The notes beneath the pieces are model-generated. The model was not told the origin of the DNA, ran no database searches, and saw nothing but the letters and a program-made list of their open reading frames with translations. Position numbers and translations under genes: made by a program. 64,000 nt of DNA. Origin: JALUZX01 sp964561605. Lineage in GTDB: Bacteria; Planctomycetota; UBA1135; JALUZX01. Position 1 is the stretch's first letter, and each line of letters opens with the position of its first letter. The stretch spans positions 62,001 through 126,000 of the forward strand of contig CAZLQD010000012.1 of NCBI GenBank assembly GCA_964561605.1, given 5' to 3'. This document shows, in pieces, positions 9,488 through 17,878 of this stretch.

Positions 9488-11044
9488 TCAGTTCACGAAG
9501 TGGAGGCGAAAGACGCCCCGGAAAGGATCGATGGGCCAGAAGACGGCGAAGGCCTTGCCCACGATGAACTCCCTGGGGACCTGGAAGACCCGCTCGATCT
9601 TCCCTCCTCCGCCCTGTTCGACCCACCGTTCGGCCCGGTTGAGCCACTCCCTCCCCCGTCCCGGGATGGGGGGCTTGAGCACGTATTCCTCCCCCTGGTC
9701 GTCGGTGAAGACCAGGGACTTGGCGGGGGCCACGAAGACGGGGTTCCAGTCCGGGTTGAGGGGATCCTGGCCGGCGTCCTCGGAAAACCCGCCGGGACGG
9801 AAGTTGCCCCGGATGAGGCGGCCCGTGGCGGGATCCTTCAGGTAGAGGGCCATCCACTCCCGGCTGTCGGCGGAGTGGCGGGAGTTGTCCCCCAGCATGA
9901 GGAATCCCCTGGGGCCCAGGTGGAACCAGGCCCCTTGGGGCCTGGAGGCCAGGGCGCTCGGGTCGGTGTAGTAGATGTCCCGGTCCAGGTGGAACCGGGA
10001 GATCCGGGCCCGGCCGGGGCCCTCCAGTCCCAGGCCCACCCGGCTCCCCACGAGGGGATCCCCCTTGGAGGGATAGGGATAGGTGAGAAGGACCTTCCCG
10101 TCCACTTCCAGGACGAGGCGGTCGTCGCAGTTGGAGAGGCTCACCCGCCGCTTGGTGCCCGCTGCGAGAGGCCTCTCCAGGGATGCCTCCCGGACGACCC
10201 GGCCGTTCACCTGGAGGGCCGCCTTGGCGGGTCCTTTCCCGGCGGGGATCCGGGCCGTGTAGGCCAGGGTCTCCATGGAGGTCCGTTCCTGCACCTCCAG
10301 GACCAGGGCCCGGCAGCCTTCCAGGATCTCCACGTCGGCCGAGACCTTCAGGTCGCCCACGTAGTTGAAGCCTGCGGCCAGGAATCCCCCTTCCCCCTGG
10401 ATCTGGTCCGCCACTGCCCCGATGGCGTCCCCGGGATAGCCGTGTTCGTCCCGGTCCTGGACGTCCCGGAAGTAGAGGGCCATTCCGCCCGATCCCCGGG
10501 AGGCCATTTCCACCGCGTCCTTCCCGGCGGGGGAGAGGGTGAGCCTGCCCGGGTCCTCCCGGAGCACCCGGGAAAGGGATCCCGGGAGATCCTCCGAATG
10601 GTATACGTAGAGCCAGAGGTGGTCCTGGAGCCTCGTGGGCTTCCTGAGGATCTTCCTGGGCCTTGTCTCCGGGAGGAAGTCGCCGTCCTCGCCCTTCCAG
10701 ACGTCGCCCCCCCGGACCAGGATCCATTCGCCCGGAAGCCCCCAAATGCGCTTGATGTAATTCTGGGCCTGGTTGAGGGGATACTTGAAGACCGCCACCT
10801 CCCAGCGCCGGGGCTCCCTCAGGAGGAAGGCCAGCTTGTCCACCAGGATCCTGTCGAAGACGCCCCGGCGGGCGTCGCCCATGAGGGTGGGTTGCATGGA
10901 ACTGGTGGGGATCTTGTAGGCCTCGAGGAGGAAGAACTTGAGCATCAAGGCGAGGGCCACGGCGACGGCCAGGCTCTCCAGGTTCTCCCGGACCGGCGCC
11001 GGTTCGCCTTCGTCGCCCTTCTTGGTCTTGTTTCTTGGGTCCAT
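9488..11044 (-). CDS. lepB: Signal peptidase I with a large insert
   Basis: Membrane-bound serine/lysine protease that removes signal peptides from exported proteins. The N-terminal helix is at about residues 22-42. The catalytic Ser is Ser49 in PTSSMQPTL and the general-base Lys is Lys98 in QNYIKRIWGLPGE. Box E (GDNSRHSADSRE) comes only at about residue 385. Typical enzymes have the Lys and box E separated by tens to about 130 residues; here an insert of about 270 residues intervenes. It contains a beta-rich segment (VSLSNCDDRLVLEVDGKV and VGLGLEGPGRARISRFHLDR) resembling LamG/DUF1080-like jelly rolls. ATG 11044 follows GAGGAGACC; an earlier in-frame codon at 11107 would overlap lepA. It is the last gene of rph-rdgB-lepA-lepB. 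Confidence 0.93.
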   Translation of the reverse strand: MDPRNKTKKGDEGEPAPVRENLESLAVAVALALMLKFFLLEAYKIPTSSMQPTLMGDARRGVFDRILVDKLAFLLREPRRWEVAVFKYPLNQAQNYIKRIWGLPGEWILVRGGDVWKGEDGDFLPETRPRKILRKPTRLQDHLWLYVYHSEDLPGSLSRVLREDPGRLTLSPAGKDAVEMASRGSGGMALYFRDVQDRDEHGYPGDAIGAVADQIQGEGGFLAAGFNYVGDLKVSADVEILEGCRALVLEVQERTSMETLAYTARIPAGKGPAKAALQVNGRVVREASLERPLAAGTKRRVSLSNCDDRLVLEVDGKVLLTYPYPSKGDPLVGSRVGLGLEGPGRARISRFHLDRDIYYTDPSALASRPQGAWFHLGPRGFLMLGDNSRHSADSREWMALYLKDPATGRLIRGNFRPGGFSEDAGQDPLNPDWNPVFVAPAKSLVFTDDQGEEYVLKPPIPGRGREWLNRAERWVEQGGGGKIERVFQVPREFIVGKAFAVFWPIDPFRGVFRLHFVN

Positions 11045-11075
11045 GGTCTCCTCGCTTGGGATCCCGGGGCGGGGC

Positions 11076-12881
11076 TCAATCTTCCTCGTCTCCCCCCAGG
11101 ACGGCAAGGAAGGCTTTCTGGGGAATCTCCACCCGGCCCACCTGGCGCATGCGGCGCTTGCCCTCCTTCTGCTTCTCCAGGAGCTTCCTCTTGCGGGTGA
11201 TGTCGCCGCCGTAGCACTTGGCCGTCACGTTCTTGGCCAGGGGGCGGATGTTCTCCCTGGCGATGATCTTGCCTCCAACGGCGGCCTGGAGGCTCACCTG
11301 GAAGAGGTGGCGGGGGATCTCTTTCTGGAGCTTCTTGATGATCTTCCGGCCCTTCCGGGCGGCCTGTTCCCGGTGGACGATGACCGAGAGGGAATCCACC
11401 TCGTTTCCTCCCACCAGGATCCGGAGCTTGACCAGGTCCGCCGGCTCGTAGCCTTTGAGCTCGTAGTCCATGGTCCCGTAGCCCCGGGTGATGGATTTCA
11501 GCTTGTCGAAGAAGTCGAAGATGATCTCCGCCAGGGGAAGGTCGAAGACGAGAAGGACCCTCTGGCTCGAGAGGTATTCCGTCTTGACGTAATGCCCCCG
11601 CCTCTCCACGCAGAGTTTCATTACGGGACCCACGAAGTCAGAGGGGAGGATGAGGGAGGCCCGCACCACGGGCTCCCGCCACTCCTCGATGAGGGAACCG
11701 TCGGGGACGTCCGCCGGGGACTGGATGGCCTTCTCCTCCCCGCTCCTGAGCTTGAGTATGTAGCGCACCGTGGGGGCGGTCTGGACCAGGTCCAGGCCGC
11801 TCTCGCGTTCCAGCCGTTCCTGGACGATGTCCATGTGGAGCAGCCCCAGGAAGCCCCCGCGGAAGCCGAAACCCAGGGCGTCGGAGCTCTCGGGCTCGAA
11901 GGTGAAGGAGGAGTCGTTGAGGCTGAGTTTCTCCAGGGCGGCCCGGAGGTTCTCGAAGTCGCCGGGATTCACCGGGTAGAGGCCGCAGAAGACCATGGAG
12001 CGGGGGGGGCGGTATCCCGGGAGGGCGGGGGCCCGTTCGCCGTGGGCGGAGGTTATGGTGTCACCGATACGAACGTGGGAGAGCCGCTTGATGTTGGCGA
12101 TCACGTAGCCCACTTCGCCGGCCTCCAGGGCGTCCACGGGGGTCATCTTGGGGGTGAAACGGCCCACTTCCAGGACCTCGTAGGTGGTTCCGGCGCCGAG
12201 CATGAGGATCTTGTCGCCCCGGCGCATGCTCCCCCGGGCCAGGCGGACGTAGACGATCACACCGCGGTATTCGTCGAAGACGGCGTCGAAGATCAGGGCC
12301 TGGAGAGGGGGGGAGGGGTCGCCCCCCGGAGGGGGGACCAGGTCCACGAGGGCCCGGAGGAGCTCTTCCACGCCCTTGCCGGTCTTGGCGCTCACCTGGA
12401 AGGCCTCTTCGGCGGGGAGGCACAGGGCTTCTTCGATCTCCAGGAGGACCTCGTCGGGCCGGGCGTGGGGAAGGTCGCACTTGTTGAGGACGGGGATGAT
12501 CTTGAGGCCCGCCTTGTCGGCCAGGTGGGCGTTGGCCACGGTCTGGGCCTCCACGCCCTGGGCCGCATCCACAAGGAGGAGGGCCCCTTCGCAGGCCTGG
12601 AGGGATTTCTGGACCTCGTAGGCGAAGTCCACGTGGCCCGGCGTGTCGATCAGGTTGAGGAGGTATTCCTTGCCTTCGTGTCTCCAGTGCATGGAGACGG
12701 CCCGGGCCTTGATGGTGATCCCCCGCTCTCTCTCCAGGTCCATGTCGTCCAGGATCTGGGCCTTGGCCTCCCTGGGCTGGACCGTCCCGGTGATCTCCAG
12801 GAGCCTGTCGGCCAGGGTGGATTTCCCGTGGTCGATGTGGGCGATGATGCAGAAGTTGCGGATCTCCCTCTTGGACGCCAT
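11076..12881 (-). CDS. lepA: Elongation factor 4 (LepA, back-translocating ribosomal GTPase)
   Basis: A 601-residue translational GTPase that acts on stalled or mistranslocated ribosomes. It begins MASKREIRNFCIIAHIDHGK with the G1 box IDHGKSTL, has LERERGITIKA (switch I), DTPGHVDFAYEV (G3), LNKCDLPHA (G4), and the LepA-specific C-terminal domain with ERRGHYVKTEYLS and KNVTAKCYGGDITRKRKLLE. Length matches the family. It starts 6 bp after rdgB and is followed after 31 bp by lepB; the lepA-lepB pairing is widely conserved in bacteria. Confidence 0.98.
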   Translation of the reverse strand: MASKREIRNFCIIAHIDHGKSTLADRLLEITGTVQPREAKAQILDDMDLERERGITIKARAVSMHWRHEGKEYLLNLIDTPGHVDFAYEVQKSLQACEGALLLVDAAQGVEAQTVANAHLADKAGLKIIPVLNKCDLPHARPDEVLLEIEEALCLPAEEAFQVSAKTGKGVEELLRALVDLVPPPGGDPSPPLQALIFDAVFDEYRGVIVYVRLARGSMRRGDKILMLGAGTTYEVLEVGRFTPKMTPVDALEAGEVGYVIANIKRLSHVRIGDTITSAHGERAPALPGYRPPRSMVFCGLYPVNPGDFENLRAALEKLSLNDSSFTFEPESSDALGFGFRGGFLGLLHMDIVQERLERESGLDLVQTAPTVRYILKLRSGEEKAIQSPADVPDGSLIEEWREPVVRASLILPSDFVGPVMKLCVERRGHYVKTEYLSSQRVLLVFDLPLAEIIFDFFDKLKSITRGYGTMDYELKGYEPADLVKLRILVGGNEVDSLSVIVHREQAARKGRKIIKKLQKEIPRHLFQVSLQAAVGGKIIARENIRPLAKNVTAKCYGGDITRKRKLLEKQKEGKRRMRQVGRVEIPQKAFLAVLGGDEED

Positions 12882-12887
12882 CGGGCG

Positions 12888-13520
12888 CTATCTCCCCTTT
12901 CCCAGGCCGGGAATCCCCTGTTCCAGGGCGGCCCGGAAGGCCCGGACCGCCGCGCCCCTGTGGCTCACCCTCTCCTTCTCGGCGGGGCCCATCTCGGCGA
13001 AGGTCGCCCTGGCGGGAGGGTAGAGGAAGACCGGGTCGTATCCGAAGCCCTCCCTCCCCCGGGGCGCCTCCAGGACGACTCCGGCGCAACGGCCTTCTCC
13101 CTCCCAGAGGATCCTTCCTTCTGGATCGGCCAGGCAGAGGTGGCACTGGAACCAGGCGCTCCGGTCCTCCACGCCTTTCATACGCTCCAGGAGGAGGCGG
13201 ATGTTGTCGGCGTCGGTGGCGCCGGGGCCGGCGAAGCGGGCCGAGTAGACTCCCGGGGCCCCCTCCAGGGCGGGGACCACGAGGCCCGAGTCGTCGGCCA
13301 GGGCGGGGAGCCCCGCCGCCCGGGCGGCCTGGATGGCCTTGGACCGGGCGTTCTCGGCGAAGGTCCGGCCCTCTTCCTCCAGGGGGGGGACCTGGGGGAA
13401 GGCTTCCAGGGAGAGGAGCCGGATGGGAAGGCCCGAGAGGGCCCGGGCCAGTTCGCGGAGTTTCCCCTGGTTGCGGGTAGCCGCCAGGATGGAGAGGGTG
13501 GAGGGAGTTTCTTCGGGCAT
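12888..13520 (-). CDS. rdgB: XTP/dITP diphosphatase (non-canonical purine NTP pyrophosphatase, RdgB/HAM1)
   Basis: House-cleaning enzyme that converts dITP, ITP and XTP to monophosphates so they are not incorporated into DNA or RNA. The 210-residue protein has the family motifs ILAATRNQGKLRELARAL (substrate loop), LADDSGLVVPALEGAPGVYS (metal site), GFGYDPVFLYP and VSHRGAAVRAF. An N-terminal MPEETPSTLS precedes the core, slightly longer than usual. It lies between rph (69 bp upstream) and lepA (6 bp downstream). The rph-rdgB neighbourhood is common in bacteria. Confidence 0.96.
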   Translation of the reverse strand: MPEETPSTLSILAATRNQGKLRELARALSGLPIRLLSLEAFPQVPPLEEEGRTFAENARSKAIQAARAAGLPALADDSGLVVPALEGAPGVYSARFAGPGATDADNIRLLLERMKGVEDRSAWFQCHLCLADPEGRILWEGEGRCAGVVLEAPRGREGFGYDPVFLYPPARATFAEMGPAEKERVSHRGAAVRAFRAALEQGIPGLGKGR

Positions 13521-13589
13521 TCTCGGGGTTCCTCGGTTTTTTCCTGCCTTTCTCCTTCCGGAAGTTCGGGCTCTCTCCCCGGGGGGGAG

Positions 13590-14309
13590 TCAGGCCGGGG
13601 CTACGGCCCGGGTCTGGACCTCCAGGATCTTCCGGATCCCCCTTTCGGCCAGGTCCAGGAGCCTGTCCAGGGCCTCCCGGGGGAAAGGTTCCCTTTCGGC
13701 CGTTCCCTGGATCTCCACGAACTCCCCTTCCCGGGTCATGACGACGTTCAGGTCCACCTCGGCCTGGGAGTCCTCCTGGTAGTCCAGATCCAGGAGGGGG
13801 AGGCCGCCGACCAGACCCACCGAGACGGCCGCCACCTGGGTTCGCAGGGGCCAGGATTCCAGGAGACCCTGGTCCTCCATCCAGGCGAAGGCGTCGTGGA
13901 GGGCCACCCAGGCGCCCGTGACGGCCAGGGTGCGGGTTCCTCCGTCGGCTTCCAGGACGTCGCAATCGAGCCAGACGGCCTTGTCGGGGAAGGCCTTGAG
14001 GTTGGTGACGGCCCTGAGGGAGCGCCCGATGAGGCGCTGGATCTCCAGGGAGCGCGCATCGGGTTTTCCCGTGCGGGACTCCCTGGGTTTGCGCTGGCCC
14101 GTGGAGCCGGGAAGCATGGCGTATTCCGCTGTCACCCAGCCCGAGTCGGTTCCCCTGAGCCATTGGGGGACCTGGTTCTCCACGGTGGCGGTGCAAAGGA
14201 GGCGCGTTCGGCCGGCCTCGATCAGCACCGAGCCCGGGGAACTGGCCGTGAAGGCCCGGGTGATCCGGACTTCCCTGGGTTCGTCGGGTTTCCTCTGGCC
14301 GGCGCGCAT
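13590..14309 (-). CDS. rph: Ribonuclease PH
   Basis: Phosphate-dependent 3'-5' exoribonuclease that trims tRNA and rRNA 3' ends. The 239-residue sequence shows LIEAGRTRLLCTATVENQVP, the signature block GWVTAEYAMLPGST, RTGKPDARSLEIQRLIGRSL and the phosphate/catalytic region LDCDVLEADGGTRTLAVTGA. Length is normal for bacterial RNase PH. It is the first gene of a minus-strand group with rdgB, lepA and lepB. The ribosome site upstream of ATG 14309 is weak (purine-rich AGAAAAGA only). Confidence 0.97.
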   Translation of the reverse strand: MRAGQRKPDEPREVRITRAFTASSPGSVLIEAGRTRLLCTATVENQVPQWLRGTDSGWVTAEYAMLPGSTGQRKPRESRTGKPDARSLEIQRLIGRSLRAVTNLKAFPDKAVWLDCDVLEADGGTRTLAVTGAWVALHDAFAWMEDQGLLESWPLRTQVAAVSVGLVGGLPLLDLDYQEDSQAEVDLNVVMTREGEFVEIQGTAEREPFPREALDRLLDLAERGIRKILEVQTRAVAPA

Positions 14310-14566
14310 GGTCTTTTCTCGATTCTTCTTGCTCCCGCGGGGACCGCCGAAAGGGCGTGAAGATCGAGGACCTTATCCCCCTCCGGGGGCGGGCGCAACC
14401 GGGTCGGAGCCCCCCCGGAGGAGAAAGGGGGCCCTGCGGGGAGGCCCCGGCCGGGGTGAGGAAATTCCGGCGAGGGGGTGAGGTTTCTTTCAGAACCGAA
14501 CCTTGTGGGGTCCACCCCGGGGCCGAGGTGGCTTCGGGAGGCCCGGGAGGACGAGGAGAGTTTTCC
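14310..14566. other. Divergent intergenic region between rph and the porin gene
   Basis: A 257-bp gap between two genes transcribed away from each other, so it should carry promoters for both. It is GC-rich with short self-complementary stretches, for example GGGGTCCACCCC near 14509-14520. I could not find a convincing sigma70 pair for either gene and see no small gene. Confidence 0.4.
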
Positions 14567-15820
14567 GTGAAGTTTTTCGCCCGCCTGGTTCTTGGGGTTC
14601 TCTGGTTTTGGGGGGCGGCCCTCTCCCGGGCCCAGGAAGGGATCCCCGGCGGGCAGGATCCTCCCGGGGACGCCCGGGTCACAGGGGCGGCCAGGGCACC
14701 CCGGGAGAGCCCCTACCTCCTGGGGGACTGGGGTGGGATCCGGTCTTCCCTGGCGAGGCGGGGCATCCAGCTGGAACCGGTATGGACGGGGGAGGTCTTC
14801 TGGAACCTCCGGGGAGGGCTGGAGACGAAGCACGCCAGGGTGCAGCGCTGGGACTGGAGCATATACGGCCGGCTGGACACGGGCCGGGCCGGGCTCTGGG
14901 ACGGCGGGGAGGCCTTCCTCCATCTGCAGAAGGAAGCGGGCCGGACTCTGACGCCCCGGTTCACCGGGGACTACCAGGCCCTTTCCAACATGGAGGCGCC
15001 TGATTTCCAGCAGGTGTCGGAACTCTGGATCCGCCAGTCCTTCCTGGGGGAGGACCTGCAGGTGAAGGCAGGGAAAATGGAGGACTCGGCGGATTTCGGG
15101 TATTCCCGGTTCGCCCAGGAATTTCTCAACTCCTCGGCGGCGGTGATGCCCCATGTCCCCATGGACACCTTCCCGAATCAGGACCTTGGGGCGGCCCTCT
15201 TCTGCCGTTTCCATCCCCGGCTCTCCCTGCGGTTCGGGGTCTTCCAGAGCAGGCCCAAGGGAGGGCGGTCTCCGGCGGCCGCCTTCCGGGAACTGCAGGG
15301 GCCTCTCTTCCTCGGGGAGTCGGCCTATTCCTACGGGGAACCGGGTAAGGAGGGCGGCTTCCACCTGGGGGGATGGTGGAGGAAGGACAGGACACCCCCC
15401 CTGGCCAGGGCCGGCGGAAAGGAGGAGGACCTGGACCATTCCTACGGGGTCTACGCCTTCTGGGAACAGGACCTGGTGAAAAAGGGGGACCGGGCGGGGG
15501 GGGTGGGGTGCTTCCTCCAGTTCACCTGGGCGCCGGAGAACCTGGACGAAGTGGCCCGATACCTTGGCGGAGGGCTCCAGTGGACGGGGCCTCTTCCCGG
15601 GCGGGGGGCCGACGTGGCGGGGATCGGCTGTTTCCAGGTTCGTTTCAGCGCCAAGACAGGTTTCGAAAGACACTCCGAGACGGCCCTGGAGGTCTTCTAC
15701 CGGTTCCAGGCGAGGCCTTGGGCCTGGGTGAAACCGGACCTCCAATACATCCTTTCTCCGGGAGGCCGGAGCCGGCCCGGGGCCCTGGCCTTGGGGATCC
15801 GGGTGGGTGTGCAGTTCTAG
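14567..15820 (+). CDS. OprB-family carbohydrate-selective porin
   Basis: An outer-membrane beta-barrel expected to pass sugars. The N-terminus after the GTG start (KFFARLVLGVLWFWGAALSRAQ) is a signal peptide, followed by the OprB hallmark YLLGDWGGIRSSLARRGIQL. Later segments have alternating aromatic strands, for example QRWDWSIYGRLDTGRAG and SELWIRQSFLGEDLQVKAGK, with VFYRFQARPWAWVKPDLQYI and the terminal strand IRVGVQF ending in Phe, the usual assembly signal. GTG 14567 is chosen because GAGGAGAG precedes it at 14553-14560 and it gives a clean signal peptide; the open frame extends further up without homology. Mature length of about 395 residues fits OprB. The aldolase gene follows after 132 bp. 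Confidence 0.9.
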   Translation: MKFFARLVLGVLWFWGAALSRAQEGIPGGQDPPGDARVTGAARAPRESPYLLGDWGGIRSSLARRGIQLEPVWTGEVFWNLRGGLETKHARVQRWDWSIYGRLDTGRAGLWDGGEAFLHLQKEAGRTLTPRFTGDYQALSNMEAPDFQQVSELWIRQSFLGEDLQVKAGKMEDSADFGYSRFAQEFLNSSAAVMPHVPMDTFPNQDLGAALFCRFHPRLSLRFGVFQSRPKGGRSPAAAFRELQGPLFLGESAYSYGEPGKEGGFHLGGWWRKDRTPPLARAGGKEEDLDHSYGVYAFWEQDLVKKGDRAGGVGCFLQFTWAPENLDEVARYLGGGLQWTGPLPGRGADVAGIGCFQVRFSAKTGFERHSETALEVFYRFQARPWAWVKPDLQYILSPGGRSRPGALALGIRVGVQF

Positions 15821-15952
15821 CCCCCGGCGAAAAAGAGCGGGGAAGGGAAGGTTCCTGGTTGTTCCGGGGGCGGGATAGATTAATCTTGCCGCCAGCCGGG
15901 AGGACCGGCCTTCCATGGACCTTAAGGCGACCTAACCAAGGATGGTGCAGAG

Positions 15953-16870
15953 ATGACAGAGAGAGTGGAGGAGATCCTTTCCTGGTACGAATCGGAGAAT
16001 CCTGGGGTCAAGGCCAACCTCTACAGGATGCTCATGCACGGAAAACTCGGGGGAACGGGGAAGATGGTGATCCTCCCCGTGGACCAGGGGTTCGAGCACG
16101 GGCCGGCCCGGTCCTTCGCTCCCAATCCTGCGGGTTACGATCCGCATTACCATTTCCAGTTGGCCCTCGAGTCGGGTTGCAGCGCCTATACGGCCCCCTT
16201 GGGCTTCATCGAGGCCGGGGCCTCCACCTACGCCGGGAAGATTCCCCTGATCCTCAAGCTGAACAACAACGAGAGCCTCTGGACCAGCAAGGATCCCAAG
16301 CCGGCCATCACTTCCTCCGTCGAGACCGCCTTGAGACTGGGGTGCTGTGCCATCGGTTTCACCATCTACCCCGGATCGGCCCAGAAGAACGCCATGTATA
16401 CGGAGCTCAAGGAGCTCACGGAGAAGGCCAAGGCGGCGGGCCTCGTCGTGGTCGTCTGGTCCTATCCCAGGGGCAGCCAGCTCTCCAAGGAAGGGGAGAC
16501 CGCCGTGGACGTTGCCGCCTACGCCGCCCAGATCGCATGCCAGCTTGGAGCCCACATCGTGAAGGTGAAGCCCCCGACGAAGCACGTGGAGTTGGAGGCG
16601 GCGAAGAAGGTCTACGAGAAGTACCAGATTCCCATCGACACCCTGGCCGACCGGGTCCGCCACGTGGTCCAGTCCGCCTTCAACGGAAGGCGCATCGTGA
16701 TCTTCTCCGGCGGGCCTTCCAAGGGAAGCCTGGACGAGGTCTACGAAGAGATCCGGGGAATCCACGAAGGAGGGGGCTTCGGCTCCATCATCGGCCGGAA
16801 CAGCTTCCAGAGGCCCAAGGAAGAGGCCCTGAAGATGTTGAACACCATCATGGACATCTACCTCTCCTGA
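15953..16870 (+). CDS. fbaB: Class I fructose-bisphosphate aldolase (FbaB/DhnA type)
   Basis: Schiff-base aldolase that splits or forms fructose-1,6-bisphosphate in glycolysis and gluconeogenesis. The 305-residue protein matches the DhnA/FbaB family: ILPVDQGFEHGPARSFA, ILKLNNNESLWTS, AIGFTIYPGSAQKNAMYTEL, VVWSYPRGSQLSKEGETAVD, and the lysine segment GAHIVKVKPPTKH that carries the Schiff-base Lys. The C-terminus has IFSGGPSKGSLDEVYEEI (phosphate binding) and GRNSFQRPKEEAL. The ribosome site AAGGATGG lies 7-8 bases before ATG 15953. The upstream gap contains the palindrome AGATTAATCT at 15877-15886. The gene ends against the repeat element at 16873. Confidence 0.95.
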   Translation: MTERVEEILSWYESENPGVKANLYRMLMHGKLGGTGKMVILPVDQGFEHGPARSFAPNPAGYDPHYHFQLALESGCSAYTAPLGFIEAGASTYAGKIPLILKLNNNESLWTSKDPKPAITSSVETALRLGCCAIGFTIYPGSAQKNAMYTELKELTEKAKAAGLVVVVWSYPRGSQLSKEGETAVDVAAYAAQIACQLGAHIVKVKPPTKHVELEAAKKVYEKYQIPIDTLADRVRHVVQSAFNGRRIVIFSGGPSKGSLDEVYEEIRGIHEGGGFGSIIGRNSFQRPKEEALKMLNTIMDIYLS

Positions 16871-16872
16871 CC

Positions 16873-16909
16873 CTCGTTATAAAACTACTCCCGGCAAAAA
16901 AAGGGGGGG
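16873..16909 (-). repeat. Single copy of the C-run/core/G-run element between convergent fbaB and gspJ
   Basis: On the minus strand, directly after the gspJ TGA, the sequence runs C7-T7-GCCGGGAGTAGTTTTATAAC-GAG and then reaches the end of fbaB. The same core with one base changed occurs twice in tandem at 31795-31873. Here the element fills nearly the whole gap between the two stop codons, and TGACCC (fbaB stop) and GGGTCA (complement of the gspJ stop) form its inverted ends. It could act as a bidirectional 3'-end or terminator structure, but that is inference. Confidence 0.7.
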
Positions 16910-17878
16910 TCAACGGCTGCCGGCGCCGAGGCGGCGGAGCAGGTCGTTCAGGTTGGCCTGGCCGCCGCCTTGGAAGTTGATGGTGGAGCCCGAACCGGGC
17001 CTCCCTCCCCTGGATCCTCTGTTCCTGGGGGCCGGTCCGGGCCCTGCCGGGCCTTTTCCCCTCAGTCCCTGGAGGGATTCGGCCACTCCTCCGCCTTTGG
17101 GTCCTTCCTTCCCCTGGTCCTCCTTGGGGGGACCGGGAGGAACCAGGGGGGCCAGGGCGTTGCCCTGGAGGAGACATTCCACCTGCCAGGGCTGGAAGAC
17201 GAACTCCATCCGGAAGTGGAGGATCCTTCCTTCGTATTCCCTGGCCTCGCTCAGGCGGGTCCTGGCCGTGTCCGCCTCCCTCTCCAGGGTCAGGTCCACC
17301 CGGATCCTTCTCGGAAGGAGGCCCTCCTGGGTGGTGTCCCATTCGTCCAGGGGCTCGGCGTCGTGGCCCAGCTCGGAGAAGTAGGTGATGTTGAAGGACC
17401 GGACCCTGTTGGAAAGGAGGAGGAATTCCCCCCCCTGGAAAGGCTCCTCGTCGGAGAACATGTCCTCCCGGCGGTAGAGCTCCAGCAGGTCCGGGTTGTC
17501 CGGGTTGGCCCGGACCCAGTAGCCCACTTCGCACCAGTCGGCCTTGACGGGCCTTCCGTCGAACTGACGGGGGATGATGCTGTCCGTGGCGCAGAGGAAG
17601 TCGATCCTGTCGGCGTCCTGGCCGCCGATGGCGTTGTTGAGTCCCCTGAGGACCTTGTAGCCCTTCACGTTGTAGGTGAGAAGGGCCTTCAGGTCCCTTT
17701 CGATCATGGTCATGATCCTGGGGCCGTCCCGGAAGGGCTCGGAGAGGGCCTCCACCTCCTGGCGGGCCCGCATGGCGTACCAGAGGGTGGTCATCATGGC
17801 GGAGACGATCATGGCCGTGATGGCCATGGCCACCAGGACTTCCACGAGGGTGAATCCGCGGGCGGCGAACTTCTTCAC
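16910..17878 (-). CDS. gspJ: Type II secretion minor pseudopilin GspJ-like
   Basis: A 322-residue prepilin-like protein from GTG 17878. The N-terminal leader KKFAARG is followed by the class III cleavage and hydrophobic helix FTLVEVLVAMAITAMIVSAM, with the conserved Glu at mature position 5. The middle has VEALSEPFRDGPRIMTMIER and later WDTTQEGLLPRRIRVDLTLE, which fit GspJ. The C-terminal 80 residues are Gly/Arg/Pro-rich (PKGGGVAESLQGLRGKGPAG), unusual for the family and probably disordered. It overlaps gspI by 4 bp. In known systems GspJ forms the pilus tip with GspI and GspK, but no gspK follows here; the convergent fbaB gene comes next. Confidence 0.85.
   Translation of the reverse strand: MKKFAARGFTLVEVLVAMAITAMIVSAMMTTLWYAMRARQEVEALSEPFRDGPRIMTMIERDLKALLTYNVKGYKVLRGLNNAIGGQDADRIDFLCATDSIIPRQFDGRPVKADWCEVGYWVRANPDNPDLLELYRREDMFSDEEPFQGGEFLLLSNRVRSFNITYFSELGHDAEPLDEWDTTQEGLLPRRIRVDLTLEREADTARTRLSEAREYEGRILHFRMEFVFQPWQVECLLQGNALAPLVPPGPPKEDQGKEGPKGGGVAESLQGLRGKGPAGPGPAPRNRGSRGGRPGSGSTINFQGGGQANLNDLLRRLGAGSR

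Noticed and set aside
10938..14360. 1140-codon plus-strand frame over lepB, lepA, rdgB and rph
   Set aside because: Antisense to four recognised housekeeping genes; no ribosome site or domain.
14357..14566. N-terminal extension of the porin open frame
   Set aside because: A GTG at 14567 with a good ribosome site gives a signal peptide, while the upstream codons show no homology and would bury it.
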